Origin: Gordionus sp. m RMFG-2023
Lineage: Eukaryota; Nematomorpha; Gordioida; Chordodea; Parachordodidae
Direction: 5' to 3'
Length of the DNA: 64,000 bases
Assembly: GCF_954871325.1 (NCBI RefSeq)
Contig: NC_088779.1
Coordinates: 28,072,869-28,136,868, forward strand
Position 1 is the first letter of the stretch. Each line of letters opens with the position of its first letter. The translations under genes were made by a program, and so were the position numbers. This document shows positions 38,001-49,940 of the stretch, one piece after another. Under the pieces are notes generated by a model. The model saw nothing but the letters and a program-made list of their open reading frames with translations, was not told the DNA's origin and searched no databases.

Positions 38001-40782
38001 ATCCCCAATTCGGGTTTTTACACCAATGGTGTCTCAGTTAATCGATAAATTATTACTTTTTTGAAACTAAAATGTAGATTATACGAAACGCGATTAAAAG
38101 CGTTACTCCCATCGTTCATTTTTAAAACACAAAACTTGAGAATTCGATTTAAATGATCAAATTATTCGATTAAAACTCGACTCGGTAATTCTTTTTTAAC
38201 TTGATCCAAAGTTGGTCGTTAAATCATATTTACTTTAAAATTTCCGGTAAAACCGGGTTGGGCTTAAAATTAAAAGTATTATTTATTTATTTTTACCATT
38301 TATTTTTTCAATAATTAAAATCTGAATATTGTGGTGGATGAGGGCCAAGCAAGTGTTATATTATATAACTTTATATATCATCTGGGTAAGGATGTTTAGC
38401 GTTTTAATATTATTGATTTCTTATTATGTGCTTTATTAAGAAAATATTAGATGGCTTTGTAATTTTATCCTTATATATAAAAAATTGGATGTTTTCGAGT
38501 GGCGACCGTTCAGGTTCAGAATGCGATAGTTCTGGGTTCGAATTCAGTATTGACCATATGTTTTTTTTTCTAAAGCCAACTAGGTGGTCCTATCTTTTAA
38601 AGGATAACATATGGTAGTTAAAACTCTACCAAGTATGTCTTTATATTTTTTTAAAAAAAAATATGTGTGGTCGTTGTTTTGCAGGTGGATTAAAGTCATA
38701 TATCGATCATATGATCTTCGATGGGTTTATACAAATTATTTTTTTTTTATAAATCAATAATTTTTATTCATTCATTTTTTAAAAAAAACCTGTGATCGAT
38801 GTCGCGCTGATCAATGTGACCTCTATTAGATCCGCCAGCGATAAATTTATTATGAAAATATTCAAGGGCTTCCATAGTAATTTTTTCGAATATATGGCAC
38901 CAATAATCTATATAAGTAAAATGTATTACGATGAAAAGCTAAAAAAGGTAAGGAAAAAAAAATTAATTAATGGATCGCAAAAATTTGCCTTGTGGAGGGC
39001 AATTTTTTTAAAAAAAAATTCAAAATAACACTAAATTTGGGATTTAGTGACTGGCAGTTTCGGTACAACGTAATAATATCTAAAAGTTAATGAATGTAAT
39101 ATAAATTATAAAATGCATAAAAATGGTTTATAATAAAATTAAATGTAATATGTAAGCCGTTATAACTCAGAGCTTTTGGCTAAAAACTCGGGTTCCGCGG
39201 TTTTCGGGATCGGGCGAAACGGGTAGGAGCTATTGCCTAATTATTTACAAAATCACTTATAAAATAATTAAAATATATAAATTTTTTGTGCATTTTAATG
39301 TTAATAAATTTATAAGAATAATTGATTTAAAAAAATGGCTCAATCTTTAATATATAAAATTAAATTTGAACGAATATTAAATTCATAAAAGCTCTGCTTT
39401 GAACTGTTCTTTGAAGTGAGCGAATCACGTATTATGAAATTCCTCATCAACATTTGAATAATTTCTTTAACAACAGTAATCGGAACTAACTCTTTAAAAT
39501 TTCCAGTTAAACCGGAAACTGGTAAAACAAATTTGATAGAGGCCCAATTGATATACATTGGCAATTAGGCTAGGAACGGAAATATCTCGAAACTACAAAT
39601 GTCAAATATGTGTGGCACAAGTTGACCAAAATATATGGCATCCTATCCATATACATCACCTTTATTGTAATAGTTATAGAATACATTAGGCATGATATAA
39701 TTAAATAAAATTATTCGGTAAGCGCTATTTGATGTGGACATACTTTTCCAACTTAGCTCGAACTACGTGATCATCACTCATTAACAATATTCAAATCATG
39801 AATATAAACTCCATGCGACAAATTTGTATTGGGACTATACCTATATTGACATTTCCACCTTGTGATAGCAATTACTCACTTAGAACCACTGGGGAGAAGA
39901 TAAATAACTTAAAATTCCTACATAAAACCTCCCCCTTCTTCTTTTGGAAAAGAGAAATCTCAATTAAAACTCTTTCAAGGTAAACATAATCTTGTTTAAG
40001 ACCGGACACCTTCTAAATAGTTTAAATAATCTAAATCTGACAATAATTATAATACCCGAAAATATGTATTATTTATGAAATAAAATCTTACAAAACATAG
40101 GTTGTAAAAATTAAATTATTAAAAATATGTCTTTAATTAATAATAATAAAAAATCCAAATTAAAAAAAAATTATTTTAACATCCCTATATTTTAGAAAAG
40201 TGTCCAGGTATATCCCGAGGATGTGAAGGATTCGGTTTCTCGTTCTGGTTGTCAAGAGGGGATTTAGGAGTTGGAATCACGAATAAAAAAAATCTTATAA
40301 TCCCTAGACACTTTATGATAAGCTTTATCAGTCACTTTGTTCCAATTCACTTTCCCCTAACATCTAAGAAATATCGATGAATGGGTAGCTACCGAGCTTT
40401 ATAAAATAGTGTTATTAATTTTCTATTGTTCCGATTACCAGCGGGAACAATATTTTTCCGCCACTAGGTTTATTGGACGAGGTTAGGGTTAAGATTAAAA
40501 GGCAAGCAATAGAAGATATGGGTTAGGAAAAAAAAATAAAATAACGACTCAATATCTATACCACTTATCGATATTAACTAATTTATACAATTAATATTTC
40601 TCTATTTTATTTTTTTTTACCGCAATATTTCCTAAAAGCCCTATCATAATGTATAGCGTTAGCAGGGTCAGAAGTCCAATAGTCAAACCTCTTCTTTCAA
40701 CAAGTGAATCGTAATCCTTGTGATATTCAGCCAGAAATGTGTAGTTGTAGATAAAATTTTTGTCGAATTCGATGTAACGCAT
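32093..40782 (-). CDS. multi-exon rhodopsin-class GPCR (unit 1 copy)
   Basis: Exons recognised on the minus strand: 40621-40782 (ATG; N-terminus with NYT glycosylation site; TM1 with GLLGN), 36886-37006 (TM3, LCSVIANVCVTSCLVSILTH ending ..AITR), 33855-33969 (YLSIRYHATF; TM4, ITCILIWIMAF) and 32093-32600 (GWGRNVYD, C.WDR loop; TM5-TM7). Junctions from TM3 on agree in phase: R is split AG|A, then phase 0. The DRY position reads TRY and NPxxY reads LNVFIY. There is no Lys in TM7, so it is not an opsin. The layout GWGR.xYD...C in loop 2 recalls melatonin/Tre1-Moody-type receptors, but assignment is tentative. The TM2 exon is missing; a weak candidate lies at 40190-40290. The last exon ends CAG|GC where the paralogue has CAG|GT; if the donor is unused the frame runs on to 32019. 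Confidence 0.75.
34556..34735. mobile_element. TAGTGTTGTTAA-family MITE, degenerate
   Basis: It contains AAACCTGAAGATTTTGCTTAT, CGAAATCTCGAG and CGACCTCAAATCGAGCCATTTT in the same order as in 37732-37929. The left terminus is eroded and no target duplication is visible. It lies in an intron of the unit 1 receptor. Confidence 0.5.
37618..38034. mobile_element. GGTGTTGTTAAAAA MITE with 8-bp target duplication, carrying a nested MITE
   Basis: The element is 37626-38026, from GGTGTTGTTAAAAAGTCCG to GGGTTTTTACACCAA, flanked by the exact 8-bp duplication TGGTGTCT at 37618-37625 and 38027-38034. Removing the inner element (37732-37929 plus one 8-bp duplicate) leaves about 195 bp, the same size as the relative at 22022-22214. 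It is intronic in the unit 1 receptor. Confidence 0.85.
37724..37937. mobile_element. 198-bp TAGTGTTGTTAA MITE nested in another MITE
   Basis: The element is 37732-37929, from TAGTGTTGTTAAAAAGG to CCGTTTAACAACACTA, with the exact 8-bp duplication CCTCTATT at 37724-37731 and 37930-37937. The inner inverted segments AACTCAATGCTT and ATATTGAGTTGGCC face each other. This is the reference copy for the worn ones at 20619, 24614 and 34556. Confidence 0.92.
38035..40620. other. intron DNA of the unit 1 receptor
   Basis: AT-rich. It holds the possible plus-strand exon at 38685-38947 and a weak minus-strand candidate for the TM2 exon around 40190-40290 (peptide TRTRNRILHILGIYLDTFLK), whose phase does not match the TM3 exon. 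A GGTTCGAATTC box at 38535 resembles a polymerase III B box but no tRNA fold surrounds it. Confidence 0.35.
38685..38947 (+). other. possible exon remnant, plus strand
   Basis: A good acceptor (TTTTGCAG) at 38684 is followed by GLKSYIDHMIFDGFIQ. From 38792 an open stretch reads VIDVALINVTSIRSASDKF and continues to MYYDEKLKK, closed by a consensus donor (AAG|GTAAGG) at 38947. The two halves are in different frames with about 50 bases of T/A-run between them. It lies antisense in an intron of the unit 1 receptor. No family recognised; it may be chance. Confidence 0.2.
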
Positions 40783-42990
40783 TACTATTAATCCCTAGTA
40801 AAATAATAGAATTTAAAAATTGAAATATGGGATATTTACTTTTCTTAATTTTCTCTTGTATTTCTATTATGTTCGTATAAGGTGATTAAATTCACTATTT
40901 ATAAGAGGGAATAAAAAAAATAAAACATTAAATATTATTTTATTTTTTTTTGTTAATTAAGACCATTATATTTTTTAAATTTATTTTTTATACAAACTTT
41001 AAATCATTTTGAGAATTTTGGCGGGAATATATTCCATCAAGTAAGTTTGGAATTCCTATCTTATAAATTGTGGACAATTTATTCTGTTAACCTTTGAGTG
41101 ATTTTATAATTTATATTTAATAAAAATATGGGGAAAATCTAATATAAATTATATTTAGTTTGAAAGATCGTAAAAATATTGTCTGAAATTCATAGGGTAG
41201 GTATTCAAAACATACTGGAATAAATTTCTGGTAAAATCAGATTTCTAAATTTAAAAAAAAAGGCTCTCAAAAAATGATCTAATGTTCAAAAAATAACATA
41301 TTGACCATAAAATATAACATCATTATGAAATAGGAAATTTTAAACAAAACTTTAGCAAAGATTTCCATATAAATAATTATGTAGTGGTGGTAGGGGGTGA
41401 TATAGCAAGAAAAATAAATATAAGAGAAAGATTATTAACAATGTAACTTTTTGTCATCATGAGAAATCACGACTTTTTGGGGAAAAGGGGGTGGGGAGGG
41501 GGGGGGACTTTGTTTCTCAAACTTCCTTTTTGCTCAAGATCACTTAGGTTCCCATATATAGTATTTTCTATATTTTCTTTTATTTATTTTTATTTGCTTT
41601 TTAAAAATCTTTCATTCTCTTAATTTTAGGATCTAATCACAATATCAAGTACTTTCAGGCGGGTAACCAATGAAAGGAAGGGACAGGATAGATACCACCC
41701 TCCACCCCCCCCCCCTTAACAAAAATTATATTTTTCCCATTACAATTAAAAATATATTTTACATTTTTTTTAAAAAATACTCTTTAATACCTGAGTGCTT
41801 AGTTAGCATAATATTTCTTTATTCGGGCTTTATAAATAATATAATGGGTAGTTTGAAAAAATATCCAAACTTGGCACCGTGCTCGAACGGAAATTGTAGA
41901 TGAACATAATAATTTGTTTACGATAATATTTAATTCCTGGTTAGTACCTCTTACTAATTATCAATCCATTTTGTCAGTAAACAAAGAGACCCCAAGTTAT
42001 AAGCTAAATTTACAGGAAGACGTCATGTCTTAGCCGGAAATTAAAATTTTTGGAATCTTTAATTTCTATTGTTCAGGCCGATATGTAGTAAATGCTTGAT
42101 TTATATATTTTAGTCTTTAGACCTCAATCCGTTTGGTAGAGTAGTAATTTTTAAATATATATGAAAAATAAGAAAATGGCTATAATTGACAACATGAAAA
42201 AGATTACAAAAAAAATATATTACGAAAGCATTAGAGTAATTTATTGTGCCGATGAATTACTTTGCTAGAGAAAAAGTAACGATTAACGCGTTTCCCTTTT
42301 TTTAGTAACGTAAAACATTATTCGTAACTGTAAATTTATTCTTCAAAAAAATATATAGCACTAAGCGCTCTTGTATATATTCCAAAAAAATTTGAAATCA
42401 ATTGTCAAAAATAAAAATATATTACTAAGAAAACTTATCTCATAATATATAATTTTTGCATAATTTTATTTTCATTATCTGCTAGTAGATAACCGACCAA
42501 GAATGACGGGTAATGAAAACTTTCTCCTTAATTTGATGATAGATGTTAACTTTATTTGATAATCATATGATACACCCCCCCCCCCCCTCCAGACTTAAGC
42601 GCAGCATATTAAGATCAAAATGTGAACACTAATTTGAGTTAAAATATATTTTAATTATTTTTTATTTAATTACTATTATTTATATTTTGTGTTGATAATA
42701 TTTTTGAGCCCCCCCCCCTCTAAGATCTAGACCAGCCACTTAGAATGATAATAAATCATTACAATCAAAAGATTCCTGAATTATCTTTTATTTGATAACC
42801 ATCTCGAATTTTTATTTTTATCTTCACTCCCAGATCAAGTCCACCCAATAAAATAAGATATTTAAATTAGCTTTTATTTGATATCCATATTTTATGTTAA
42901 TTAAAATTTTACTGGCCCCTTCCTATACCTAATCTCGTACATTAAGGGGGCGAGGTTAACCACCTGTTGGATAGATCCTTTAATTAACTA
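40783..42990. other. intergenic with G- and C-homopolymer runs
   Basis: G-rich at 41475-41510, C-runs at 41700-41717, 42576-42590 and 42711-42719. Such runs flank the ends of hAT-type elements elsewhere in the window (43.0, 59.3 and 61.1 kb), so these may be element termini, but paired inverted ends were not found here. The upstream region of the unit 1 receptor is at 40783 onward. Confidence 0.4.
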
Positions 42991-42997
42991 CATAATT

Positions 42998-44197
42998 AAT
43001 AGGCGTAGTCAAGGGGGGGGGCAAAGAGAACCCCCCCCCCCCATTCAGAAATTTATCACCTTTTGTGAATATCATTTAAGCTATTAAAAAATATCCCCCT
43101 TAGTCTTTCCCTCACTCCCTGACCCCCAAAAATGTATGCATATATCTTAAACAATAATTTGAAAGAAAGAATGTAAAAGTTGATATTTTTTAAAAAAAAC
43201 TATTCATCATAATTTATACATTTTTGGAAAAAAGCATTTATGTATAAAAAAAAAGAACCAAAAATGTTTTTTAAGAAATGGAATATAAACTAAAGATAAG
43301 AAGACAAAAGTGAAATGTATTATAATTATTAATAATAGATCCATAAAATTACTAAATAATATAATATATCAAATATATTTTTTATAAAGTGAGTAATTTT
43401 AATTTATCTTGATAAAAGTAAAATATAATTATAAAACTATTGAGAAAATTAAATCATAAATTAAATAAAAAATAAAAGCACAAGTGGAATATTATATGTC
43501 GTAGATTTACAGTATGTCTAATTTTATCAATCATCATATGACAATAAAGTAATTTTCACCAATATAGCGAATTATATTTTACATATATAAAATATTGATA
43601 AGGACATCAGAAAATATCTTTTGAAGACATTGTGGGATGAATAATATGAAGATAAATTTTTAATATCATTTTTTTTAATATAAATAGATGGCGTTAAATA
43701 ATTGAGTGCAAATTGTTGCTATACTTATTATCAAGAGCATTGTATAGTAAAATTTGTTAAAATATAATTGTAATATATTCTCTAACTGTAATATGTCTAT
43801 AAAAGTGGAATTTTACCTAATATGCAACTAATTCTATATAATAGAGGAATATCAACTATATGTCTACTTACTTTTTATAAATAAATTTCTTATACTTGTT
43901 TGGAATAAATTATTATCATGCTTTTATATTTATGCATATACAAGTAATATTATATAAACTAATAAAAATATATTTCATATAAACTAATAAAAATATATTT
44001 TATATTTGTTCCAGGCTTATTATTTTCATTAAAATTAACCTCCTATCTGTAAAAATATTTTAATATATAGACTAAGGTAACCCGGCCGAAGACCGGGGAA
44101 AAACGGGCCGAAGGCCCGCCCAAATAAAGTCTGGGGCGAAGTCCCCAGTAATTTTTTTCCCCCACCGCCCTTAGGAAAATCCTGGCTACGCCTATGT
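42998..44197. mobile_element. ~1.2-kb element with GGCGTAGCCAGG ends
   Basis: The left end, ATAGGCGTAGTCAAGG, is followed by a G-run. The right end is CCTTAGGAAAATCCTGGCTA followed by CGCCTAT. They are inverted repeats of the common hAT-type CAGGGGCGTAGCCAGG sort. The last 120 bases hold a GC-rich foldback region (GGCCGAAGACCGG, GGGCCGAAGGCCCG, CTGGGGCGAAGTCCCCAG). No transposase similarity inside; flanks match poorly (about 5 of 8). The motif TAGATGGCGTTAAATA at 43686 and the GC foldback region are shared with 48366-49725. Confidence 0.6.
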
Positions 44198-44583
44198 TAT
44201 TATTAGTATTAGTATTTTTATTATTTTGATTTTAGATAATTTGAATATTATTTTGATATACATTTTATTGAATACAAATAAACGGTGAAATAACTTTAAT
44301 TTGATAAATATACTAATTCTATATATTAGATATCTCTTTTAAAGGGTATAAATATATAAGTTCATTTAATACATAGACATTTTAGGTGGGGTGTGTATTT
44401 TTAAATTACCAATTAATCTGTTAATTCTAAATATAATTTAAATAATTTTATGATTTAAATGATGGATATACCAATATTTCTGTAAATTTCATTAAATTCT
44501 ATCAACAGCATGGTGTTAAAACATTTTAACCGGTTTCTAAAAAAGGTAACAGAATTTTCAAGTGAAAACTACCATCTTAGCCT

Positions 44584-46066
44584 CGATTAAATAGTGTTGT
44601 TAATTTACTTGGTCGTAAAATTTAGGCCCCTTTTATGTGCTCGCCGACCCGTGGTCCAGACCCGTTGTTCAGACCCGTAATTTAGACTCGAGGTCCAGAC
44701 CCGGGGTTCAGACTCGTAGTACCCGGAAGGGGGGTGTATAAAATATTTTTTTGATATGGGTATCAAATAAAAGGTAATTAAAATAATAATCACTCATAGA
44801 GGGCAGGTTTAGGTCTTGGGGGTCAGGAATATTTTTATTAACATAAAATATCGATATGGGGTATCAAATAAAATCTAATTTAAATATCTTTAGATTAAAA
44901 GTATTCATTTATTGTCTTGATGGGTATGAATTGGTCTGGGGGGGGGGCGGTGGTTGGAAGGGGTGTCTAAAAAATATTTTTTGATATGGGTATCAAATTA
45001 AAGGTAAATAAATTATTTTTTATAATAATAATTAATAATGAATCATAGATGGCGGGTTAGGTTTTGAGGGGTCAGAATATTTTTATCAACACAAAATATC
45101 GATGTGGGTATCAAATAAATGCTAGTATACATATCTCTTGTAAACTCTGAGAAGGTGGGATGTCTTAGTTAGTCAGGAATATTAATATAAACACAAAATA
45201 TATGTAGGAATCAAATAAATGGTATTTTATATATCTTTTGGAGGCTAAAAAAATATTTTTTTAATATGGGCATTAAATAATAGGTTATTAAAATATTTTT
45301 TATGGTGATAATAATTAAACTCTAAATGGTCTAGGTCTTGTAGGGCCAGGAAATTTTTTATCAACACAAAATATTAATATGGCGATATAGAAGCCAATTA
45401 AAATATTTTTCTACAAAATAACAGTATCCACTCTTAGTCTCTTAATGGTAATGTTGTTAATTGGTTGGTTGTGTAAAACCCAGACCCGGGGTGTGGGTCT
45501 AAAAAATCGACCAAACCAGCTGTGAGCATGAACCTTGAGCACAGACCCGAGGTTCAGACCCGGTGTCCAGATGAACAATGTTCTTTCAAATATTTCAAAT
45601 AAAAAATATTTATAAATAATATCTAACTTAGATAGTAAAATCCTGCAAGCAACTCAGCTTATGGTTAAAAAAATTTTTAATCGAGACCACTTAGGGCTTA
45701 TAAATACCAAAAAGGATTATAATGAATTATTATGTAGGTTAGCTGAGAGATTATCTCTAGCTTTACCATCTGATCCTGACCCCTCAAGACCTAGACCCGC
45801 CCTCTATGAGTGATTATTATTATAACAATAAAAAAATATTTTAATTACCTTTTATTTGATACCCATATCAAAAAAAACTATTTTATACACCCCCCCCCTA
45901 CCCGAGTAATGGGTCTGGATTCCAAGTCTAAACCCCGGATCTGAACCCTGGGTCTGAACCCCGGGTCTTTGCTCGGGGTTCGTGCTCAGAGCTGGTTTGG
46001 TCGATTTTTTAGACCCAAACCCCGGGTCTTTTACAAAACCAACCAATTAACAACACTACGATTAAG
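44584..46066. mobile_element. 1.47-kb foldback-type element, TAGTGTTGTTAA ends, 7/8 target duplication
   Basis: The element is 44592-46058, with TAGTGTTGTTAATT at the left and CCAATTAACAACACTA at the right. Flanks are CGATTAAA and CGATTAAG (7 of 8). The outer ~250 bases at each side form a long inverted repeat: GACCCG-type minisatellite units (44640-44720 facing 45900-46030), then GATATGGGTATCAAATAAAAGG facing its complement at 45850-45875. Between them the GTATCAAATAAA/TCAGGAATATTTTTAT module recurs about four times in direct orientation, and an inner terminal-like copy (TAATGTTGTTAATTGGTTGG) starts at 45451, suggesting one element inserted in or fused to another. Non-coding; the open frames at 44605 and 45852 come from the minisatellite. 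Confidence 0.8.
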
Positions 46067-47089
46067 GTTTAATCTTAAAGGATAACTTTATCATGTAAAA
46101 AATATACTCTTGCCTCAATACTTAATATTTTTTTTCGACTGTTAAGAAGCCGATTTGACAATACTACAAGCAAAAATAGTTCAATTTTTTACAAAAGTGC
46201 AAAATTTCATTAAATTTTTAAAAAAAATTATCTTGGATCCGTACTTAGATTTTCTTCTCAAATCTTTTGGTTTTCGTAAGCTCAAGAAGTGTTCAACGAA
46301 CAACTCGAACTGTCGTAAAAATATAGATTATAAGAATAACTGAAAGTATCAGTTTGTTTTGAATAGACGTTTATAGACATATGTCCATAAAAACATGTTT
46401 CGATTTTAAAAATTAAATTATTTATTAGCCCTTTGTTCACGTTTAAAATATTTTTTTTCCTTGGTTGTTTTTAAACAGGTAAAATAAAAATTATTGACAA
46501 TATTTTAAAATTATGAAATATATAATAAATATATAATGTAGAAGACTAGTATGTTATAAAATCAATGTTAATGATTCCAATCTTGTTTTCTTAACCAACA
46601 TTATATTCTCTATCACCTAAAAGCTCTAAAACCCGAGAACCAATTAGAAGCTCCCTTTTGGTTTTGTTTATTTTATCGAAATACTAATGTTAGTATTTTA
46701 TATTTGTATAACAAATTTAAATAATGGGTTTTTGTCTCTCCAGAACAATTTTTAAAAATGTTATTTTTCAAATTTTGTAGTGTGGCTTAACGATATAAAG
46801 ATAAAGAATCATAATAGATTGCTAAAAAATATTTCATCTTTTTTTAAAAATTAATATATTAGTTACAAGCATTATTATATATTTTCCATGATCGTTATTC
46901 TTTAGTAAATTATATTTTCATTGCTAACAACAAATGAAATAATGGTAAGGCGATATAAAATATGTTTTAAAATGACAACTAATTATATATATATAAATAA
47001 TTTATTTTAGCAATATTATTTGAATTTTCATTTTTGATTATTATTGTTCAAGCTGATAATTTTATTCCATATTATGTTAAAACAAGGAT
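46067..47089. other. intergenic between the two duplicated units
   Basis: AT-rich; nothing recognised. Confidence 0.35.
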
Positions 47090-47279
47090 GTTTTAAATGA
47101 CTCATGGTCCAATATACGATCCTTTTTAAAAGTAAACAATTTTAGTTTCCTTAGAATACCCATTGATTAGCAAGTCACGTAGTAAAATTCCAAGATGGAT
47201 TGTCACTATAGGCTTGACTTGTTATTTTATATATTATAAAAAAAATAATATTTATATAATCGAAAGTATTTATGCTACT

Positions 47280-47732
47280 TAAATGAAGATCACGGTCAGG
47301 TCTTGGATACGGACCGGATCAATGCACTTAGACTGGATCGCGTTCTTTAAAATATATCGACCCAGACCGTGGTTCTAAATAAAAAGACCTTTCTAATACC
47401 ATTCTTTGTTTTTCGTTATTTTAAAAAATTTACCTAATTTATTTCTTGTGAGACTATTAATGCTTCTTTAACAAACTCATAGTATCCATATTGTAAAATT
47501 AAAATTAACTAAAAGAATTCACAAAAACTAAAATAACACCTCGAGGAATGAATATATAAAATAAAATATACCAAAAAAATAAAGTTAAAAATTTTTTTTT
47601 TATTATGATGGAATAGTAAAGCAAACTTAAATATCAATAATAATAAAACTGATCCGCACCATGGTCTTCAAAAAAAATATCGGTCCAGGCCCTGCCTAAA
47701 ATCGACAGGACCAGACCGCTGACCTTCATTTA
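47280..47732. mobile_element. 453-bp GGTCMRCGGTYY-family MITE
   Basis: It starts TAAATGAAGATCACGGTCAG and ends GACCGCTGACCTTCATTTA, inverted repeats. Inner GGACCGGATCAATGCACTTA and CAGACCGTGGTTCT segments match the copy at 30362-30637. It splits the paralogous coding region of unit 2 between its two shared blocks. Confidence 0.7.
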
Positions 47733-47769
47733 CACTATTCTATAACTAATTTTTTTTTTAAATGAAAAA

Positions 47770-47945
47770 TCAAGAGATATATATATCATTTACTTGGTAC
47801 GACGGTTCGGTTAAACCCTCTCCTCTCGTTTTGGTACTACTTTCAAAGGTTTGCAGAGAAATTTTGATTGGCACATCTTTTTGCTCTATTCCCATTCCAG
47901 CTAATATGAGTTTGATAGGTTTGCGAATGAGGAATTCAATCATAC
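47770..47945 (-). CDS. paralogous coding block, unit 2 copy (possibly GST-like)
   Basis: Minus-strand frame after an acceptor (ACAAG): MIEFLIRKPIKLILAGMGIE, then QKDVPIKISLQTFESSTKTR, then GEGLTEPSYQ and a stop at 47770. It is the better-preserved copy of the block at 30107-30228. Another shared block, 47097-47270, lies beyond the MITE and may be a further exon. The run RKPIKLILAGMGIEQKDVPI is like the GST N-terminal helix region, but no other GST feature could be verified. Treat as a partial gene or gene relic of uncertain family. Confidence 0.35.
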
Positions 47946-48027
47946 CTTGTATTAATTAGTATCATAAAATATTCAACATTTTTATAGAAAATATCCTATT
48001 GGTTTACATAGATTCAAAATCTTATTT

Positions 48028-48364
48028 GTTTTAAAAGCCCATCCCCCGCCCACAATTTTTTCTAAAAATCTATATTAGTGACCGGCATTGGGCCCGAATT
48101 TATTTAAATCTAGCCCCATTCACAATTTTTATAATTACTCAAAATATTAACGATCTATGTTAGTACCCGTGGCGTCTAGTTTCTATAAATAAAATCAAAT
48201 ATTTTTTATTTTACATAAAAAATTCGACAAAAAAAAATTGATCAATTTTGATATATTTTAAAAAATAATATCCAAGGCCCTACCCGACCCCGAATTTTCT
48301 TAAAAAATATTAAACCCGACTCAGCTCGAAACTAGTTTTCTTAAACGGCGGCCGCAGATCTCTA
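48028..48364. mobile_element. GGCCCGGGC-family MITE, close relative of 16895-17198
   Basis: It shares with the 16.9-kb copy the run of GCCCGAATTTATTTAAAT, TTTTTATAATTACTCAAAAT, GTGGCGTYTAGTTTC, TATTTTACATAAAAAATTCG and the terminal CGCAGATCTCTA. The left end is worn. The right end abuts the next element with one base between. Confidence 0.75.
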
Positions 48365-48365
48365 G

Positions 48366-49725
48366 CAGGGGCGTCGCTAGCCTTTACAATCTCAGAGGGC
48401 TCAAACGCCCTCCATATCTCCCATTTAAGGGCCTTCGGTCCGCTTTTGTACGGCCTACGGCCGGGTTTTATATTAATATATTATACTTTTAAAAATTTGC
48501 TAACTTTGAATATTTATTACTGAATTTCATATTTTGTCATTTATTATATTACGCATACAAAATAAACTAGCATATAAATAATTAAAACAATATAAGACAT
48601 TTCTAAAAATGATATTTTTTAATATAAAATCTATTTATTACAGTATAAAATATTTTCGATTGCTGATATAGAAAAAATTTTGCGTCTAAAGAATTACAAA
48701 TGATTAAAAAGGTTAATTAATTCATACATATGCCTCAATTGATAATGGTTTTTAAAAACTACATATTATAAAATTAGCAATTTACATTGACAAAAGGTCA
48801 AGAAACTAATATAACACTCTGTTACCATTTTTAGACAATGTTTTATAGAATGGACTAATAAGGAAAAATTTATAGACCTTACCAAATCAACAATCATTGG
48901 AGAAGAGAATATAAACGACCAATCCAAACCATAAAACTATATTATGGTTAGAGCTTCCTCTTAAATGACATGATGGAAGCTAGATAAGTAATTTGAGAAA
49001 AAATTGTGAGATATTAAATTTCTAAAAGATAATCTTCCATTTTTAATGATATATAAACAACTACACACTTTGCCATTATAGGCTTATAAAACATGCAATC
49101 ATATGCTCTGGCTTTAATAATAATCTTAAATTACATAGCCACATAAATAATAGATGGTGGTTAATTTGCAGTCATAGCCATGACACTCACTATATTAACT
49201 TATATCAGAATTTATTATGCTAGATAAATTGATAAAACAAAAACACTAAAGAAATTATACAAATGTATTGAAACCTTAAGTTATTTACAAGGCAGGGATG
49301 CCATATTAGAAATGTAATATTTTGTATTTATAAAATAAGAACAGAGTGATATGATATGATATGATAAAAGAAAATAATTAAGATTTTATATATTATTGTC
49401 GCACCACCTCTAGTTGGTATATTATATCTTAAAATAATAGTAGTTTGTAATAATATCAAAAATATTACTAGTATTAAAAATTTAACTCAAAACTGTTTTT
49501 CAAATAAGAAAAAAATAACTTTTCCAAAAACACGTAAAAAAAGAGGAAAAGTTATCTAATTTATTATATCCTTTCTGGGATAAATAATAAGATGTTAAAA
49601 TTTTAAAATATTTGTAAATAAATAGATGGCGTTAAATATTTTTAAAACAAATTTTGCTTTAGGGGGCAATTCAAATTTTACAGGGGGCTCGAGCCCCTGC
49701 TTTCCTCTCCCTAGCGACGCCACTG
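48366..49725. mobile_element. 1.36-kb element with CAGGGGCGTCGCTAG ends
   Basis: Left end CAGGGGCGTCGCTAGCC, right end CCCTAGCGACGCCACTG. A GC-rich foldback (GGGCCTTCGGTCCGC, CGGCCTACGGCCGGG) follows the left end. No transposase similarity. The flanks (ATCTCTAG, ACCAATTA) do not match, and sequence just outside the right end (49731-49790) resembles the interior of the 43.0-44.2 kb element, so this looks like a composite or rearranged copy. Confidence 0.6.
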
Positions 49726-49940
49726 ACCAATTATATCTAATAGAGGATTATAAACTATAAGTTTACCTATATATAAATCTCTTATTCTTATTTGAATTCG
49801 GACCTTGTAAATAATTTTAGGAAGAGGCATGGTAATTAAATTTAAATATCAATTATATAGTTAATTAGCGATTTTGAAGTCAGCTAATTACAATATTAAA
49901 ATAGTTTAATTTTCAATTAATATTTATTTATTTAGGGTTA

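Noticed and set aside
38500-38560. GGTTCGAATTC box suggesting a tRNA or tRNA-derived SINE
   Set aside because: No plausible A box at the right distance and no cloverleaf could be drawn; kept only as a note.
39340-39564. 74-codon minus-strand open frame in the receptor intron
   Set aside because: It has no transmembrane character, so it is not the missing TM2 exon, and no family or splice context was seen.
44605-46046. Two minus-strand open frames with PGVQTQGSDPG-like repeats
   Set aside because: They are read from the GACCCG minisatellite arms of the foldback element, not from genes.
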